Shown in pieces: positions 1 through 10,965 of a stretch of DNA of 64,000 bases. A model generated the notes under the pieces. The model was not told the DNA's origin. It made no database searches and was given only the letters and a program-made list of their open reading frames with translations. Source of the DNA: Peronospora farinosa (Eukaryota > Oomycota > Peronosporomycetes > Peronosporales > Peronosporaceae); the NCBI GenBank assembly GCA_947646735.1, contig CANTFK010000182.1, positions 478,501-542,500 on the forward strand. Direction: 5' to 3'. Each line of letters begins with the position of its first letter. Within the stretch, counting starts at the first letter, position 1. Made by a program: the position numbers and the translations under genes.

Positions 1-512
1 CTAATTTCTCTGGTGTGAGGACATCCCGAAAAGGAGTGTTGGAACGGCACGACTCTTGCAGCACAGCGCCTGCTGGAGTGCAGCGACTGTTCATAAGTAG
101 GCGGGTGTTCGCTGTGTGAGTCATAGATAACGGACAGATACGAGCGTGACAGGATCAAATCGTTTACAATAACTTTCAGTTCTACATCTACCTTGTCAGG
201 CGCACGTCGACTTGATATGAAGCGTGTCTATTAAAGGATAAGAAACTGACAGCCCCCGTTGTATCGATATCGTGTGCTAAGTAGTTGTGGTATACATTTG
301 TTGGTTTGGTCAAGTGAAGCAAGAGAATACAAAGTGTATTTTTTCAAAAACTTGATCAAAATAGATGATTTTCTCAATGTAAGAAAAATTTATGGAACCT
401 AACTTTTTTCTTCCATTTTGTCCATGATGTCAAACAACCATTCTTTTCACTTTTAATTTCCTCTCGTATCTGATAGGTAGCTGCACTAAACACATACCAT
501 TGATCAACAAAC
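1..512. other. Intergenic, no gene seen
   Basis: Downstream of the minus-strand START/FYVE gene 1. No coding similarity, RNA gene or clear repeat is visible. Confidence 0.5.
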
Positions 513-1658
513 CTATGAACTACTGTATGGTTGATAACCGTTAGCTTGGTCGCGTGCTGCATCCAAAGCGCTCACTCGAGTGCCCATAGTAACACACGCA
601 ATACAAAATGTGATCTTGTGTCGTAGTAACTTTCGATTCGGTGAAAGAAAACTAATTGTCTTTACTTCCTTGCATCCCGAGCACAACCCACCCAAACACA
701 TTGTGCATTTATCCTTCCACCAATTTTGTATACAACTTTGTTGCAGGTCACGGTTACATGTGACGCAAACGTCTTCATGAGGTAACACCGGGGCCACGTT
801 GCCCACACGCAGTGCTGCCTGGCGTTGTTGCAACATCCACGTCAGTTTCTTCATCTGTCCACACTTTACGTAGTTCGTAGCTGACAAAAGCGCATTAGCA
901 CATATGGGCAGCAAAAGCGATTCCATGATACTACCACCGGGATCAACCGAGTCAAAAGCAAACGTGTCAATCACATTTGGGGCGACCTGTCGAAAGAAAC
1001 CAGTAATAGTGTGTTTCGCACGCACAACATTCGGCAGTGGTTGTACTAATGGTGAGTCAATTGAGTGCAGCATCAGGTAGCCAACCCGTTCACCATTTGC
1101 AAAATGCAGGATACCCGACGCCTCAAGACAGAGGAAATCCCGGTCCTTGACTAACTTTGTGTAGCTTAGAGGTAAATCAATTTGCAACCACTTGACCGTC
1201 ACGGAGCGGAAGGGGTCAGTTGCTGTAGGTTTTACCAACGTGGCTAGTACAGCTCCATCACTGTAGTCATGGACGTACGAGGCTTTGACGTTCATGATGT
1301 CGTCGGTCGGATTCACAGTGCCGAACATGAGGTCGTCCAACTGTCCTTTGAAAGTTCCCACACTGATCACTATGGGTTTCGTCAGACGAGTATCGTCCGT
1401 TGGTCGGTAGCACTGCTGAGCGCCCCTCTTTTTTTTAGTTGACGCCTTGGTGCGTTTCACGTAAATATGGAGGTCGTCCTTGGACTTGACGTGTTTCCAG
1501 CGAGCTGTGTTCACTTGCGAGTTGCTCATGACAAACTTTTCGTATTTGCGAAAAGTGTCCTCGACCAGGTCTTTTTCGAGCTCAAAGAGTGTGCGTTGGT
1601 CTTTTAGAGTGAGTGGTAACGGATGATAAGGGCTCATGTTGAATCGATCTCTAGGCAT
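513..1658 (-). CDS. START-like / degenerate FYVE zinc-finger protein 1
   Basis: A 381-residue intronless ORF. Residues ~20-290 resemble the START-like lipid-binding module of the large oomycete START/FYVE family, with blocks VGTFKGQLDDLMFG, NGERVGYLMLHSID and CGQMKKLTWML. Residues ~298-358 form a zinc-finger ring: CVTC, CTMC, CSGC and CIAC give four CxxC pairs with FYVE-like spacing. The basic RRHHC signature that binds PI3P in classical FYVE domains is missing; the ring reads WWKDKC there. Membrane phosphoinositide binding is therefore doubtful. The ATG at 1658 is preferred over the one at 1637 because the N-terminus then aligns with the paralogue at 6516-7694. A role in lipid-dependent membrane traffic or signalling is inferred from the family only. 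Confidence 0.85.
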   Translation of the reverse strand: MPRDRFNMSPYHPLPLTLKDQRTLFELEKDLVEDTFRKYEKFVMSNSQVNTARWKHVKSKDDLHIYVKRTKASTKKKRGAQQCYRPTDDTRLTKPIVISVGTFKGQLDDLMFGTVNPTDDIMNVKASYVHDYSDGAVLATLVKPTATDPFRSVTVKWLQIDLPLSYTKLVKDRDFLCLEASGILHFANGERVGYLMLHSIDSPLVQPLPNVVRAKHTITGFFRQVAPNVIDTFAFDSVDPGGSIMESLLLPICANALLSATNYVKCGQMKKLTWMLQQRQAALRVGNVAPVLPHEDVCVTCNRDLQQSCIQNWWKDKCTMCLGGLCSGCKEVKTISFLSPNRKLLRHKITFCIACVTMGTRVSALDAARDQANGYQPYSSS

Positions 1659-2601
1659 CGTCCGCGCCGCGGCGAGCTTATTGTGTTGTGGTGGACAAGG
1701 TGGTACACGTCCTGCCTATTTACACTACCTGTATGCTTCGGATTGTGTGTCCAGGACGATAATGAGAAACGTTTTGTATGAAGAACGGCAATCAATTTTC
1801 TCGCTGTCGATCGGTTCACTGGCGTACCAGTACGACCAACTCTGTACGATGCTATTGATGCTTGACGTCGTATCATGGCGGATCTCGGAACGATGTACCG
1901 ATGATCCGCACAGCGACGGCCACCGTATCGCCCTTCCACGTGACAATTACGGGCGACTCGTTCTGTCTGTAAGCGGGAGATTAAACTCAGTCTCAAGCAC
2001 GACACATGATGGCGCAGACTTCGATGAAGAGGTCCGTCCTCACGAAAGTGGCTGGATGTGGACTCTTTCAAGTCGCTTGGCCCTGATCTGTAGGGGCTAC
2101 AGATCTGGTTCACGGGAAGACAACGATCGATGCACCTGCTAAGTCCAGGATTTGCGCAGGTTTAGGACCTCATGGACCTCTTTTTACAATCATCGTGTAC
2201 ATCTCTTGTCTGACATGAGGACTGGGAATTGTTAACCGGAAGCTTCCCTACATGGGTCTGATACTCATTTTCCATGGAATCCCAAGTTTCAGCCCTCGTC
2301 ATCTTTGGTCTAGGGTCATCAAAATGATGACTCGAGTTGGAAGGGATGGGCTCTAATCCATGCACTATCCAACAGTTGGAAGCCAGAACCACTGACTCCT
2401 TAATATTCTACAATGGCTTGACTATCTTCAGCATGAAGCTCCACCTATCACTTGAACTTTTCTACACGTGTACTCGATTCGGGGAACATGCTCACGAAAC
2501 CAGCGGAAATATTCTTATGGTACAGTATCGCTTTGCCGTACTCATAGACGTCACAATCAATCTCAGCTCCGAATCAATAAGCTGTCAAAGCCACTAGCCT
2601 C
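1659..2601. other. Region between START/FYVE gene 1 and P450 gene, no supported gene
   Basis: Divergent promoter region of two genes. Overlapping ORFs of about 160 codons occur on both strands (around 1634-2142). The minus one starts with GTG, and neither shows a recognisable motif. They may be chance ORFs or the remains of an older gene. Confidence 0.4.
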
Positions 2602-4242
2602 ATGCTCGCGTGGTTCCTTGAAAGCGACGACCCGCTCAAGAAGTTTGGACTGTTGGTGGTCGGAATCTGTGTTGGTGCTGCAGTCGCCTCGCAATGTCTA
2701 CCAAGTAACAACACTGACAAGAAACTGGTAAAGTATCGACAGAGCATTACACCAGGAGCACATGGGCCTGTTCAAGTTCCGTTCTTACCGTCAGCACTCC
2801 CGGTCGTTGGACACGCCGTCTATATGGCCTATCATGCAAACAGGTTCTTGGATTGGGTCACAGACATCTTTCTCTCTCGCAATGGAGCTCCGTTCACTTT
2901 GAGTCTGCCGTTTCAACGTGACCTCATCTTTACTGCTAATCCACAGCACTACGAACACGTTATGAAGACACAGTACGACAACTTCGTCAAAGGTGACCAC
3001 ATCTACGAATTGCTCGTGGACTTACTAGGCGATAGCATCTTGATTGTTGAAGGTGACGAGTGGAAGTTTCATCGTCGAGTGTTCGTCAACCTCTTTAGTT
3101 CTCGAGCACTGCGTGAGCACATGGCTCCCATTATTCAAAAACATGTTCGTGTACTACAGCATGTGCTTACAAATGCCGCTAAAACCAATGAAACCATCGA
3201 TATGTTCGCGTGCTCAGGAAGGTTCACGCTCGATGCGTTCGGAGAGGTTGCATTTGGCTTCAACATGAGCACACTCACGTTAAAGCACGAACACCCATTC
3301 GAGAAAGCTTTCGTAAGCGCACAACACATTGTCGCAGCTCGACTATTAGAACCCACTTGGTACTGGAAACTGAAGCGTTGGTTGAACGTAGGAAGCGAAA
3401 GACACCTCCGCAAGGCGTTGTCGACTGTCGACCACTTCGTCATGAATGTCATTTCGAAAACGATGGAGAAGTGCAACACGCCCCACGATGACAACAGTAA
3501 GATCCGTAATCAAGACATCATCTCCCTTATACTTGCAAACGAAACGGTGGACGGCAAACCCGTGGATCCCATCGTGATACGCAACATCGTGCTCATGGCA
3601 TTGATAGCTGGTCGTGATACGGCAGCGGATGGATTAGCATGGCTGTTCCATTTGCTCACACTCAACCCGCGCGTCGAACAAAAGTTGCGTGCTGAACTAA
3701 TGAACAAGTTGCCAAAGCTTGGCACAGACTTGGACTACGTCCCGGACATACACGAAGTACAAGGCTTGGCGTATTTGGAGGCGACGATCTGCGAGGCGCT
3801 GCGTTTGTTTTCACCTGTGGGCTTGGCACAAAAACTTTGTATCCGCGACACCGTTTTCCCAGACGGCACGTTTGTTCCAAAAGGGTCAAACATCGCGCTC
3901 ACGTACTATGCGATGGCCCGTATGCCGCGTGTTTGGGGTGCCGATGCTGCATCGTTCGTACCAGAACGGTTCATTGATCCTCGAACGGGCGATATGCTCA
4001 AAGTGTCGTCGGGCAAGTTCAGTGCATTTAACACGGGTCCACGTGTGTGCGTTGGACGCAACCTCGCTATGATGGAGATGAAGATGGTAGTCGCTTGTGT
4101 AGTGAGCCGATTCCATCTGGACGAAATACCTGGTCAAAATGTAACCTGCTCCATAGGACTTACAATTGGTATGAAGAACCCACTCATGATGCGCGTGCAA
4201 AAGATCTCTCGAGCTGATGAGGTTGTTGGAGTGGCTGCTTAA
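2602..4242 (+). CDS. Cytochrome P450 monooxygenase, CYP86/CYP4-like (microsomal)
   Basis: A 546-residue haem-thiolate monooxygenase. Residues ~10-35 form a hydrophobic signal anchor (LVVGICVGAAVAS), placing the enzyme on the ER. Diagnostic motifs are the I-helix AGRDTAADG near residue 335, the K-helix ExxR as EALR near residue 398, the PERF motif in FVPERFIDP, and the haem loop FNTGPRVCVG with the cysteine ligand at about residue 483. The motif set and length fit the CYP86/CYP4 group, whose members usually omega-hydroxylate fatty acids or alkanes; the oomycete substrate is unknown. The ORF is intact, starts at ATG 2602 and has no introns. A cytochrome P450 reductase partner is expected but is not in the window. 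Confidence 0.93.
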   Translation: MLAWFLESDDPLKKFGLLVVGICVGAAVASQCLPSNNTDKKLVKYRQSITPGAHGPVQVPFLPSALPVVGHAVYMAYHANRFLDWVTDIFLSRNGAPFTLSLPFQRDLIFTANPQHYEHVMKTQYDNFVKGDHIYELLVDLLGDSILIVEGDEWKFHRRVFVNLFSSRALREHMAPIIQKHVRVLQHVLTNAAKTNETIDMFACSGRFTLDAFGEVAFGFNMSTLTLKHEHPFEKAFVSAQHIVAARLLEPTWYWKLKRWLNVGSERHLRKALSTVDHFVMNVISKTMEKCNTPHDDNSKIRNQDIISLILANETVDGKPVDPIVIRNIVLMALIAGRDTAADGLAWLFHLLTLNPRVEQKLRAELMNKLPKLGTDLDYVPDIHEVQGLAYLEATICEALRLFSPVGLAQKLCIRDTVFPDGTFVPKGSNIALTYYAMARMPRVWGADAASFVPERFIDPRTGDMLKVSSGKFSAFNTGPRVCVGRNLAMMEMKMVVACVVSRFHLDEIPGQNVTCSIGLTIGMKNPLMMRVQKISRADEVVGVAA

Positions 4243-5843
4243 TTTCCCAACACATGACAAATATGACATTAGTATATGTATGTAAGTTGGATATATGACA
4301 CATCTTCTTCCAGGCTTACGATTGTCGTATTTGTCAAACACATGTCTTGTTCATAGCACGCAACGAGATAGTAGCCCAAGTCCAAGTGATACCCATACTA
4401 GTCCGTAGTGTAAGGGTGCAGTCAATCACAGCACAAACACACGAGTCAATGGCCTACATAGTTGAACGCATCCTTGCCATCTTTTCGCTAGTATCCACAA
4501 ACAAACGTCGACAATAAAGACCAGACATCTCATCAAGTGGAAACAACATTAACACCACGAACCAAAATTTTTCCAGCTAAATCATCAGCGTATACAGAAA
4601 ACCACAGAGTCGACAACTAGTCACCATCTCGTCCTCACGAACGTTAACTTTTGCATACAAAATTACTCAATCTCAATCACGAAATTAGCATCACAAACCA
4701 CATTCCACGACTTGACCAAGACACATTCGGCAAATACTTTATAGAGAACTTGATAAAAAAACATAGTGGCACTTGCAAACGACATTTCTTGTGTCTCAAC
4801 GACATCATGTCGCTTTTCTTCCAAAGACATGATTTGTTGCCATTGTTTTTATTTATTTCCAATGCCACTTTGTGCTGAATGCTATTTATTATTATAGACT
4901 TTCTTAGTCTATCGCATGAGTCACCAGCCAATTTATATTAGCGAGTATCAAGCCACGAAATATCCGAAATTGTTATGAAAATACGAAAAAATCACGACAT
5001 TTCGTAAAAAAGAGCTCGACCGATGAATCGTCATCATTTTTTAAATCTTGAGATAAAGTCACTAGTCTTTTTAGTGAACGTGTATCTTGAAGCGACTAAG
5101 TTCGTGCTTAATTAATCGTTAAATACGTGCAACCGGAGCATCATACAAATCAAAAGTCAAACAGTAGAGCCGATACGACCATTGATTCATGAAGACCCCG
5201 TCCTCTTGCCACGCGTTGCTTTGCTTTGCAAGTCGTACTGTAGGTTGTAGTATCATGCTCCTTACGGTAATAGCAAATGAAAACGAACTTTACAACATAT
5301 GACACCTTATTTTAGGGTTTAAATTGGTGAGATTGTTCATTTGTTTTAAACGTTTTTTTGAATTAATGGAAGATTAATCGGAATAAATAAACAAACTCTA
5401 TTAATAGGAAATTCAACTGAAATTGTATTTTTTTAATTTGTAGCAAAAAAAGATCTTATACATAAAATTGTAAACAGCTACAAAAATTAATTTTAAATGT
5501 CAAGTTTTATTGTGCAGTGAAGAATAAATAATCACAAATACATTATATTTTGGAATTTTATTATAAAAAATACTTTGCACACAAAGAAGCCTATGCTGTA
5601 ATTATATAAAAGTGTTATACAATTACGGCATAGGCTGCTTTAAGTCCACTATTGCAAAGTTCATTGTAAACATTCAGCACTTTTTAACATCATTCACTGG
5701 CTTTAGCGATCACGAATCCCGTGATGTGATCGACCATACAAATTTATAAGCACAAAGTTGTCTTGCGTAAGGTAACACATACGGGATGTGATCCCCATCA
5801 AGATGATTTTGAAATGGATAAGACTTGTAATGGAATGAATAAG
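4243..5843. other. Intergenic, AT-rich, no supported gene
   Basis: 3' flank of the P450 gene and an AT-rich stretch, richest from about 5290 to 5640. ORFs here are short and mostly begin at non-ATG codons. A short hairpin at 5588-5636 is listed separately. Confidence 0.5.
5588..5636. repeat. Short imperfect hairpin in AT-rich DNA
   Basis: 16-bp arms (agcctatgctgtaatt and aattacggcataggct) with one mismatch and a 17-bp loop. It could be a terminator-like structure or a tiny inverted-repeat element; function unknown. Confidence 0.5.
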
Positions 5844-6164
5844 TCACCTAGTGACCACCTTACAATCGTTAGCTGTCCTTTCCGTCTCACAAACGTTGCA
5901 TGCTCCTTTACAGTAAAATAAGACTTGATCTTGTGCTGGTCCATCCGGTTCCGTAATGATCATAGCATGGATAGTGATGTAGAAGGGTCTCCCTGCAGGG
6001 ACACACAAATCATTAGGTAGGCTACAGTCGTGCGATTTATCGGGATAGGAAGCCGAATAATAGATCTCTTGGTCAATCTCCATAAAGCGTTGATTCTCTG
6101 CCCACGTCGGATGCTTCACGTTCTCATGTAAAAACCTTGTCGGATTGATAATCTTTTTTTGCAT
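5844..6164 (-). CDS. Small Cys-containing orphan protein or gene fragment
   Basis: A 106-residue ORF read from the first in-frame ATG (MQKKII at 6164). The open frame extends 11 codons further upstream to a stop. The residue content looks protein-like rather than random: hydrophobic FYITIHAMIITEP, then a Cys-rich tail with CKGACNVCETE and a further Cys. There are six cysteines in all (C..C..C..C..C..C) and a charged N-terminal part. No signal peptide follows the chosen ATG, so the first exon or 5' part may be missing or frameshifted; the upstream frame GDFARSNCSTTVNVE hints at this. I do not recognise the family. A secreted Cys-rich protein fragment is one possibility. Confidence 0.35.
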   Translation of the reverse strand: MQKKIINPTRFLHENVKHPTWAENQRFMEIDQEIYYSASYPDKSHDCSLPNDLCVPAGRPFYITIHAMIITEPDGPAQDQVLFYCKGACNVCETERTANDCKVVTR

Positions 6165-6515
6165 TACAAGACCTCTACGTTCACAGTCGTTGAGCAATTA
6201 GATCTTGCAAAATCTCCAAACCGCGCCACTAGCGCGATGTCGTGACCGCACTGATTTTTATCAGATCGAAGAACTTCAAATCAAGCACCTTCTAGAGAAT
6301 TAAACGCCGACTTGGCCATCGAGGACGCCAGCCTTTGGCGGATGGAAGTTGTTTTTAATATGAAGTTGGCCTTGCGGAGATCGTGAAGTCTTCAATAACG
6401 CGGTTGGTATAGCTAAAGACTACCTAAGAAGGACTGTGTCCACATTAGAGTAGGGACAGGTTTGTCAGCAAAATCAACATGTATCTGAAACGAGACTTTT
6501 CTTTATAGCATGCTG
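6165..6515. other. Intergenic, no supported gene
   Basis: Holds the region just upstream of the small orphan ORF and the 3' flank of START/FYVE gene 2. A possible frameshifted 5' extension of the orphan ORF lies at about 6198-6260. Confidence 0.4.
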
Positions 6516-7694
6516 TTATTTGTGATAAAGTGAAGATGAAGACTCTGAGAATGTCGATTCTGAAAAAGTGGAAGCGCTATCGTACGAGTCATGATATTTT
6601 ATCGCTTGGTCTTGCGCGGCTTCCTGGGTGCTACAATTTATAGCTTTACTCATGCACTGCGAGCAGACAGTGATCTTACGCTCAATCACCTCGCCGTCCT
6701 GACCGATAAAGTTCAATCGCGGCCGTACTTTACATGAGAAACAAACGTACCAATAGCAGAGCTTGCACGTACTTCTGCTAATGCCAGGGACGTTTCTGCT
6801 TTTCCCACACATGACGCATTCTTTTCTCTGCTGACGCTCTTCGTGAACTTTGTAGCCCGCGTGTTGGCGTTGCAGCATCCACGCCAATTTTTTCATCTGT
6901 CCGCAACGCACGTAGTTTGTTGCAGTGAGCAAGGTGTTTGCTGCAGCGGCGATAAACAGTAGACGTCGGGCCTTCATACCCGGATCAACAATACAAGACC
7001 CAAAACTGTCAATTATGCTGCTGTGAATGTGTCGGAAAAAGGTGACAGACGAGATGTTTCCACGAATAATATTTGGCAACGGCCTGGTCTGCGGAAACTC
7101 AATGGAGTGAAGTACATGATAACCAATTCGTTCGCCATTGTCCAGAAGGAGCACATCAGTGGCTTCAATGCACACAAAATCTCGACTTTTTCCAGCTTTT
7201 AGCGAAACGTCTATTGCCATCCATTTGACCACCAGAGATCGATACGGCTCTTGCTTACTTGGTTCTACCACGGAACACAAGACAGCTCCAGCGTTAACAT
7301 CATCAACATATGCAGCTTTAATCCGCATTGCATTCCTGGTCGTATTTAAAATTCCAAACATAAGATCTTCAAGTTCACCTATAAAAGTGCCGACACTCAT
7401 CATAACTAGCATTTCTTTTTCCACCTCACTTTGTTGACCTGCGTTATTGGGTAATAATCCTTTGCGTGTCTGATGTTCTTGAGAGTGTTCAGTGTACACG
7501 TTGAAATTATCCTTGGACTTGACGCGATCCCATCGTCTTTCGTCCACATGGTGTTTATCCGTTACAATAAAATTCTCATATTTCGGAAAATTGGTCTGCA
7601 CACAGCCACGAACGACGTCGATAAGCTGCTGACGCTGCTCATCGGATACGTTAACGATCGCGTACGGGTTTCGACTTCTTGTGTCTTTAGTCAT
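6516..7694 (-). CDS. START-like / degenerate FYVE zinc-finger protein 2
   Basis: A 392-residue intact ORF, paralogous to the gene at 513-1658 with the same order and spacing. It has KYENFIVTDKHHVDERRWDR near the N-terminus, VGTFIGELEDLMFG and NGERIGYHVLHSIEFP in the START-like part, and CGQMKKLAWMLQRQ before the finger. The zinc ring at residues ~293-347 has CVMC, CKLC, CFSC and CSQC pairs but lacks the basic RRHHC cluster. The C-terminus is Ser-rich (STFSESTFSESSSS) and may be phosphorylated. An INR/FPR-like core promoter lies 34-50 bp upstream of the ATG, which supports this start. Lipid or membrane binding is inferred from the family. Confidence 0.87.
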   Translation of the reverse strand: MTKDTRSRNPYAIVNVSDEQRQQLIDVVRGCVQTNFPKYENFIVTDKHHVDERRWDRVKSKDNFNVYTEHSQEHQTRKGLLPNNAGQQSEVEKEMLVMMSVGTFIGELEDLMFGILNTTRNAMRIKAAYVDDVNAGAVLCSVVEPSKQEPYRSLVVKWMAIDVSLKAGKSRDFVCIEATDVLLLDNGERIGYHVLHSIEFPQTRPLPNIIRGNISSVTFFRHIHSSIIDSFGSCIVDPGMKARRLLFIAAAANTLLTATNYVRCGQMKKLAWMLQRQHAGYKVHEERQQRKECVMCGKSRNVPGISRSTCKLCYWYVCFSCKVRPRLNFIGQDGEVIERKITVCSQCMSKAINCSTQEAAQDQAIKYHDSYDSASTFSESTFSESSSSLYHK

Positions 7695-7727
7695 TGCCGT
7701 CGAATGTCTTACTATCTCACGACAAAG

Positions 7728-7744
7728 AGGAAATTAACAAATGA
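7728..7744 (-). promoter_or_regulatory. INR/FPR-like core promoter of START/FYVE gene 2
   Basis: Read on the minus strand: TCATTTGTTAATTTCCT. This fits the oomycete initiator plus flanking promoter region consensus (TCATTYYNCAWTTTNYY) with two mismatches, 34-50 bp before the ATG, where oomycete start sites normally lie. Confidence 0.5.
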
Positions 7745-8703
7745 GACCGTTTGGTTTATTCAAGCTGAATATACAGACATCAATCAGCCTACAAGGACTC
7801 TCTGGGTTAAAACGACGAGACGATTAATTTAGACAAGTGTAGAATATAGACAGAGCCATGGTTAAAGAGTGAAAAAGGGAAAGTCGCTAAAATAGGCAGA
7901 CGTGTACAAATATCACGTTAGACAAGAAAATGTCTTACTAGGCGAAACAGAGCCATATGTACGAGGCTTTAATATTAATATCAGTGCATGATTTATGGTA
8001 AAAAAATACCCCGAAATATCAGGATTGTGGAGAAAATGCGAAATCTAATGGGCTCAGTTTTAACGTATGAAATAATACCATGACGGTTTTAGCACTAAAA
8101 ATAATGGGTCATTTTTACCAGAATCATTTTGGTGGATTTTTGGGCAAAACTTCATATACTCATAATTAATCGATGGCAGATACTCAAACTTGTAAAATTC
8201 GGATTTTTAGACAGCGGCCACTTCGTCCTTCCCCACAGAAGAGACTGCATCACTAATACTGAGTCCGAGTCATAATCGATGTTGATGCCGCGCCGACATT
8301 TATGGTCTGAATAATCGGTACAAAGCCATAGGATCGCTGCGAACGCTCGGAGAAGCGGCATCAAAAAAGACGTCATCAACAATCAAAGAAAAAGAACGTT
8401 AGACGTTGAAGACCTCGAAGGTCACCATGACATAAACGCAACCCGCCCATGCGCTCCTGGCGGTCGTACGACCTCATTGGAGGTCGCATATGGAACCACA
8501 TCGGTTTTGTTCATGGTCAGACCGGACGCACCGTACAGAAACCTGGAGCCCTGTGAAGTTGCTAGATATTGCGTCGGCTGTGCACGTAGAAATCAGCGAC
8601 GAGTTCTACGTTCACAAGCCCTCGGTGTTTCGAGTGACTTGAACGACAAGTTCAATGACAGCTCGCAGCCTTCGAGCCGCATCAACTCTGTCCAGCTCGT
8701 AGT

Positions 8704-8765
8704 GACACGAGACAACACATTCGTCAATACATCTATAGGTATTGATGAATGTGTTGTCATGTGTC
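8704..8765. repeat. Imperfect inverted repeat, 27-bp arms, 8-bp loop
   Basis: Left arm 8704-8730 and right arm 8739-8765 are reverse complements with three mismatches around the loop atctatag. A transcript would fold into a long hairpin; a small-RNA precursor or foldback element is possible. Confidence 0.7.
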
Positions 8766-9059
8766 CCTGCGAGCATCTCCACGTCACGCTGTTGCTATAC
8801 GTCACTAATTCTTAGCCTATGCCTTATTCAACTTGAGCGTCTTCTAAAGACAGTTTTACTCTACTGCACCAGCGAGTGTGTTTGCACTCTTAGCTACGAC
8901 CACAACAAAGTTTAACGCAATCAGCGATACCATAGAAGACGGTCATAGTTCTGATTCAACAGCCTGAAATTAGCTTAAACTCATCTATAGCGATAGGTAG
9001 TCCGCCCTTCCGCCCTCCCTGGTGCAGTGGTAGACCCAGCAATCACAATTACATCCCCC

Positions 9060-9102
9060 TTGTGACTTCGGTCTTTGTGACTTCGGTCCTTGTGACTTCG
9101 GA
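9060..9102. repeat. 15-bp tandem repeat, about 2.8 copies
   Basis: Core ttgtgacttcgg recurs at 9060, 9075 and 9090. Confidence 0.8.
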
Positions 9103-9899
9103 TATCCACGAGCCTTTCCGACCTCTCAGCAGTACGACTTGCAGTCGGTCTCTCCAGAGTTATCAAACTATTTCGATCCATTAATGACCCGTATAACACC
9201 AGGTAGCACACCCTCACCGAGCCACCTGCATACTATTGATTAACGGCAAGGATACATTCTTAACCAAACACAAGTACATACAAAACAAATGGCTTATTCA
9301 AACGTAGTTACCAACGTGGCACTTTTTCAGTATAGAAAGGAATGTATGATAGATGATGTTGTCAAGCAGTATACAACGAACTACAAGCTTGGTCAAAATT
9401 AGTAAGACGCCTCCGTTTGCAAGCTATTGTACACCTTTGGGTGTCTGCAGCTCAAAGAAGTTGGATTGTCGTTCTCTGTAGCGACGGCAAATTCGTGAGA
9501 TCTGCACTTTAGCCTCTTAGTCCGTAACAAAAGCACATTTGTTCAACAATCCACTCAATCCATCGTCAAATGGAGTAAAAGAATCCGGCTGCATGGGAGT
9601 GGGGTGGTCCGCGCATAATTCTCATTCAGCTCCACGCCGCCTTATGCTGACGTGTGATGCATTTAAAAAAGTCATCCGGGCGACATCGACTTCGATCCTA
9701 TGGAGTTAATATCCGCTGGCTTCTTGATCGGTTCGTAGAGTAGTACTGCGTACTTGCATAGAGCGAGTCCTAGCCTTGACAGCCTTATGTCGGCCGATTG
9801 CATATGTCGACATAGCCGATTTCTCCGTGCGTAATCTTTTTCGTGCGACGAATTTGAAGCGCTGAGTCATAGACGACAATGAAGAGCTGTCATTTTATC

Positions 9900-10965
9900 G
9901 TCAAGGTCCAACAAAATATAAGCATATCATTTGTATCGCCTTCCGACGATGGTAGCTGTTTGACTTGGAAAGGTTACCATAGCTATCAGCTAAGCACTCT
10001 AATGGCCGGATGTGCTTTCGTGGCAAAAAGGTGATCTTTGTTTCCGCGATAATTGGCAGGTTTGCAACGGAGTTTGGCATTTTGCGTACGATGTTTGTTG
10101 ATGTAGCATCCAAGACAGATGCACCCATGATCGTCGTCTTATTCTTTACCAGCCAATCAAGAATCCTCATCTGTTTGCCATACACAATCTTGCTATACGA
10201 CGTTGTGCAAAGGGTATAGCTACACTATGGTGCATGTCGCCCATTGCGTCATCAAAGCCTTTGGAAAAAACTCAATCTTCCCGGATGAAGCCTGCCTAAA
10301 AAGCACACAGATGAAGGCAGTCGCTCGCACAATTCGATACTCGACGAGCTTGTGAATCGGAATCTGCAGCGAATGCACAAAGCGGTAACCGATTTTCTCC
10401 CCATATTCGATCCTTAGGAATCCGATGGACTCGAATTCTCGCAGGCGAACGAATTTTCGTAGTAGGAATGGGACAATTATCGATACACTCCACTTGAGAT
10501 ATGTTTCTCGAATTGGTTCCGCTGGGGTGGGCTGAACGATCGTATCCAGGACTTACGCGTCTACGCTTTTGTCCTTGGTGTACGACGATTTGATCTTCAT
10601 CATCGAAGCATTGGCATTGATCAGTCCGAAGCTCATGTCATTAAATCCACCTTTGATCGTGCCAAGACACTATAAAGCTTGGTAAGAGAAGCCATAACAC
10701 CTGAGCCAATTCGTTGTTTTTGGGGCAGAGCGAGATGTCCACAGGTCTTGTACGATGTCTTTCCTTCGTAAGCCGTGATAACTTTCCATAGCTCTTCATC
10801 CAGCACCTTTCCATCTGTAAAGCGAAAGTTTGTGTATTCATCGAAACCTTCATGAATGGACTGGTGTGAATGCTTATGGAGTTCGATCCGGTCATCTTTG
10901 ACACAACCAGCGTAGGGAACCTTTCTGCTGGCAATGGAAAACGCCTAAAAGCCAAGCAACCTCGT
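9900..10965 (-). pseudogene. START/FYVE family pseudogene
   Basis: Broken relative of the neighbouring START/FYVE genes, with stops and frameshifts. Homologous blocks in order on the minus strand are: RFPLPAERFPTL (like the N-terminus of the gene at 19452); FRFTDGKVLDEELWKV; GTIKGGFNDMSFGLINANAS (like the GTFKGQLDDLMFG block); an in-frame stop after KDKSVDA; YGEKIGYRFVHSLQIP (like NGERVGYLMLHSID); and KQMRILDWLV (like CGQMKKLAWML). The zinc-finger end is not recognisable. Gene duplication followed by decay is the simplest account. Confidence 0.75.

Larger units (their letters stand above)
7745..9899. other. Intergenic, no supported gene
   Basis: No ORF with recognisable similarity. It holds an imperfect long hairpin (8704-8765), a 15-bp tandem repeat (9060-9102) and, just before the latter, a tRNA A-box-like string (cctggtgcagtggtag) without a B box. 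Confidence 0.45.

Noticed and set aside
1634..2142. Overlapping ~160-codon ORFs on both strands
   Set aside because: The minus one begins at GTG, the plus one overlaps the START/FYVE gene 1 start, and no motif was found in either.
9005..9060. tRNA/SINE-like A box
   Set aside because: No B box and no cloverleaf; only the A-box-like string is present.
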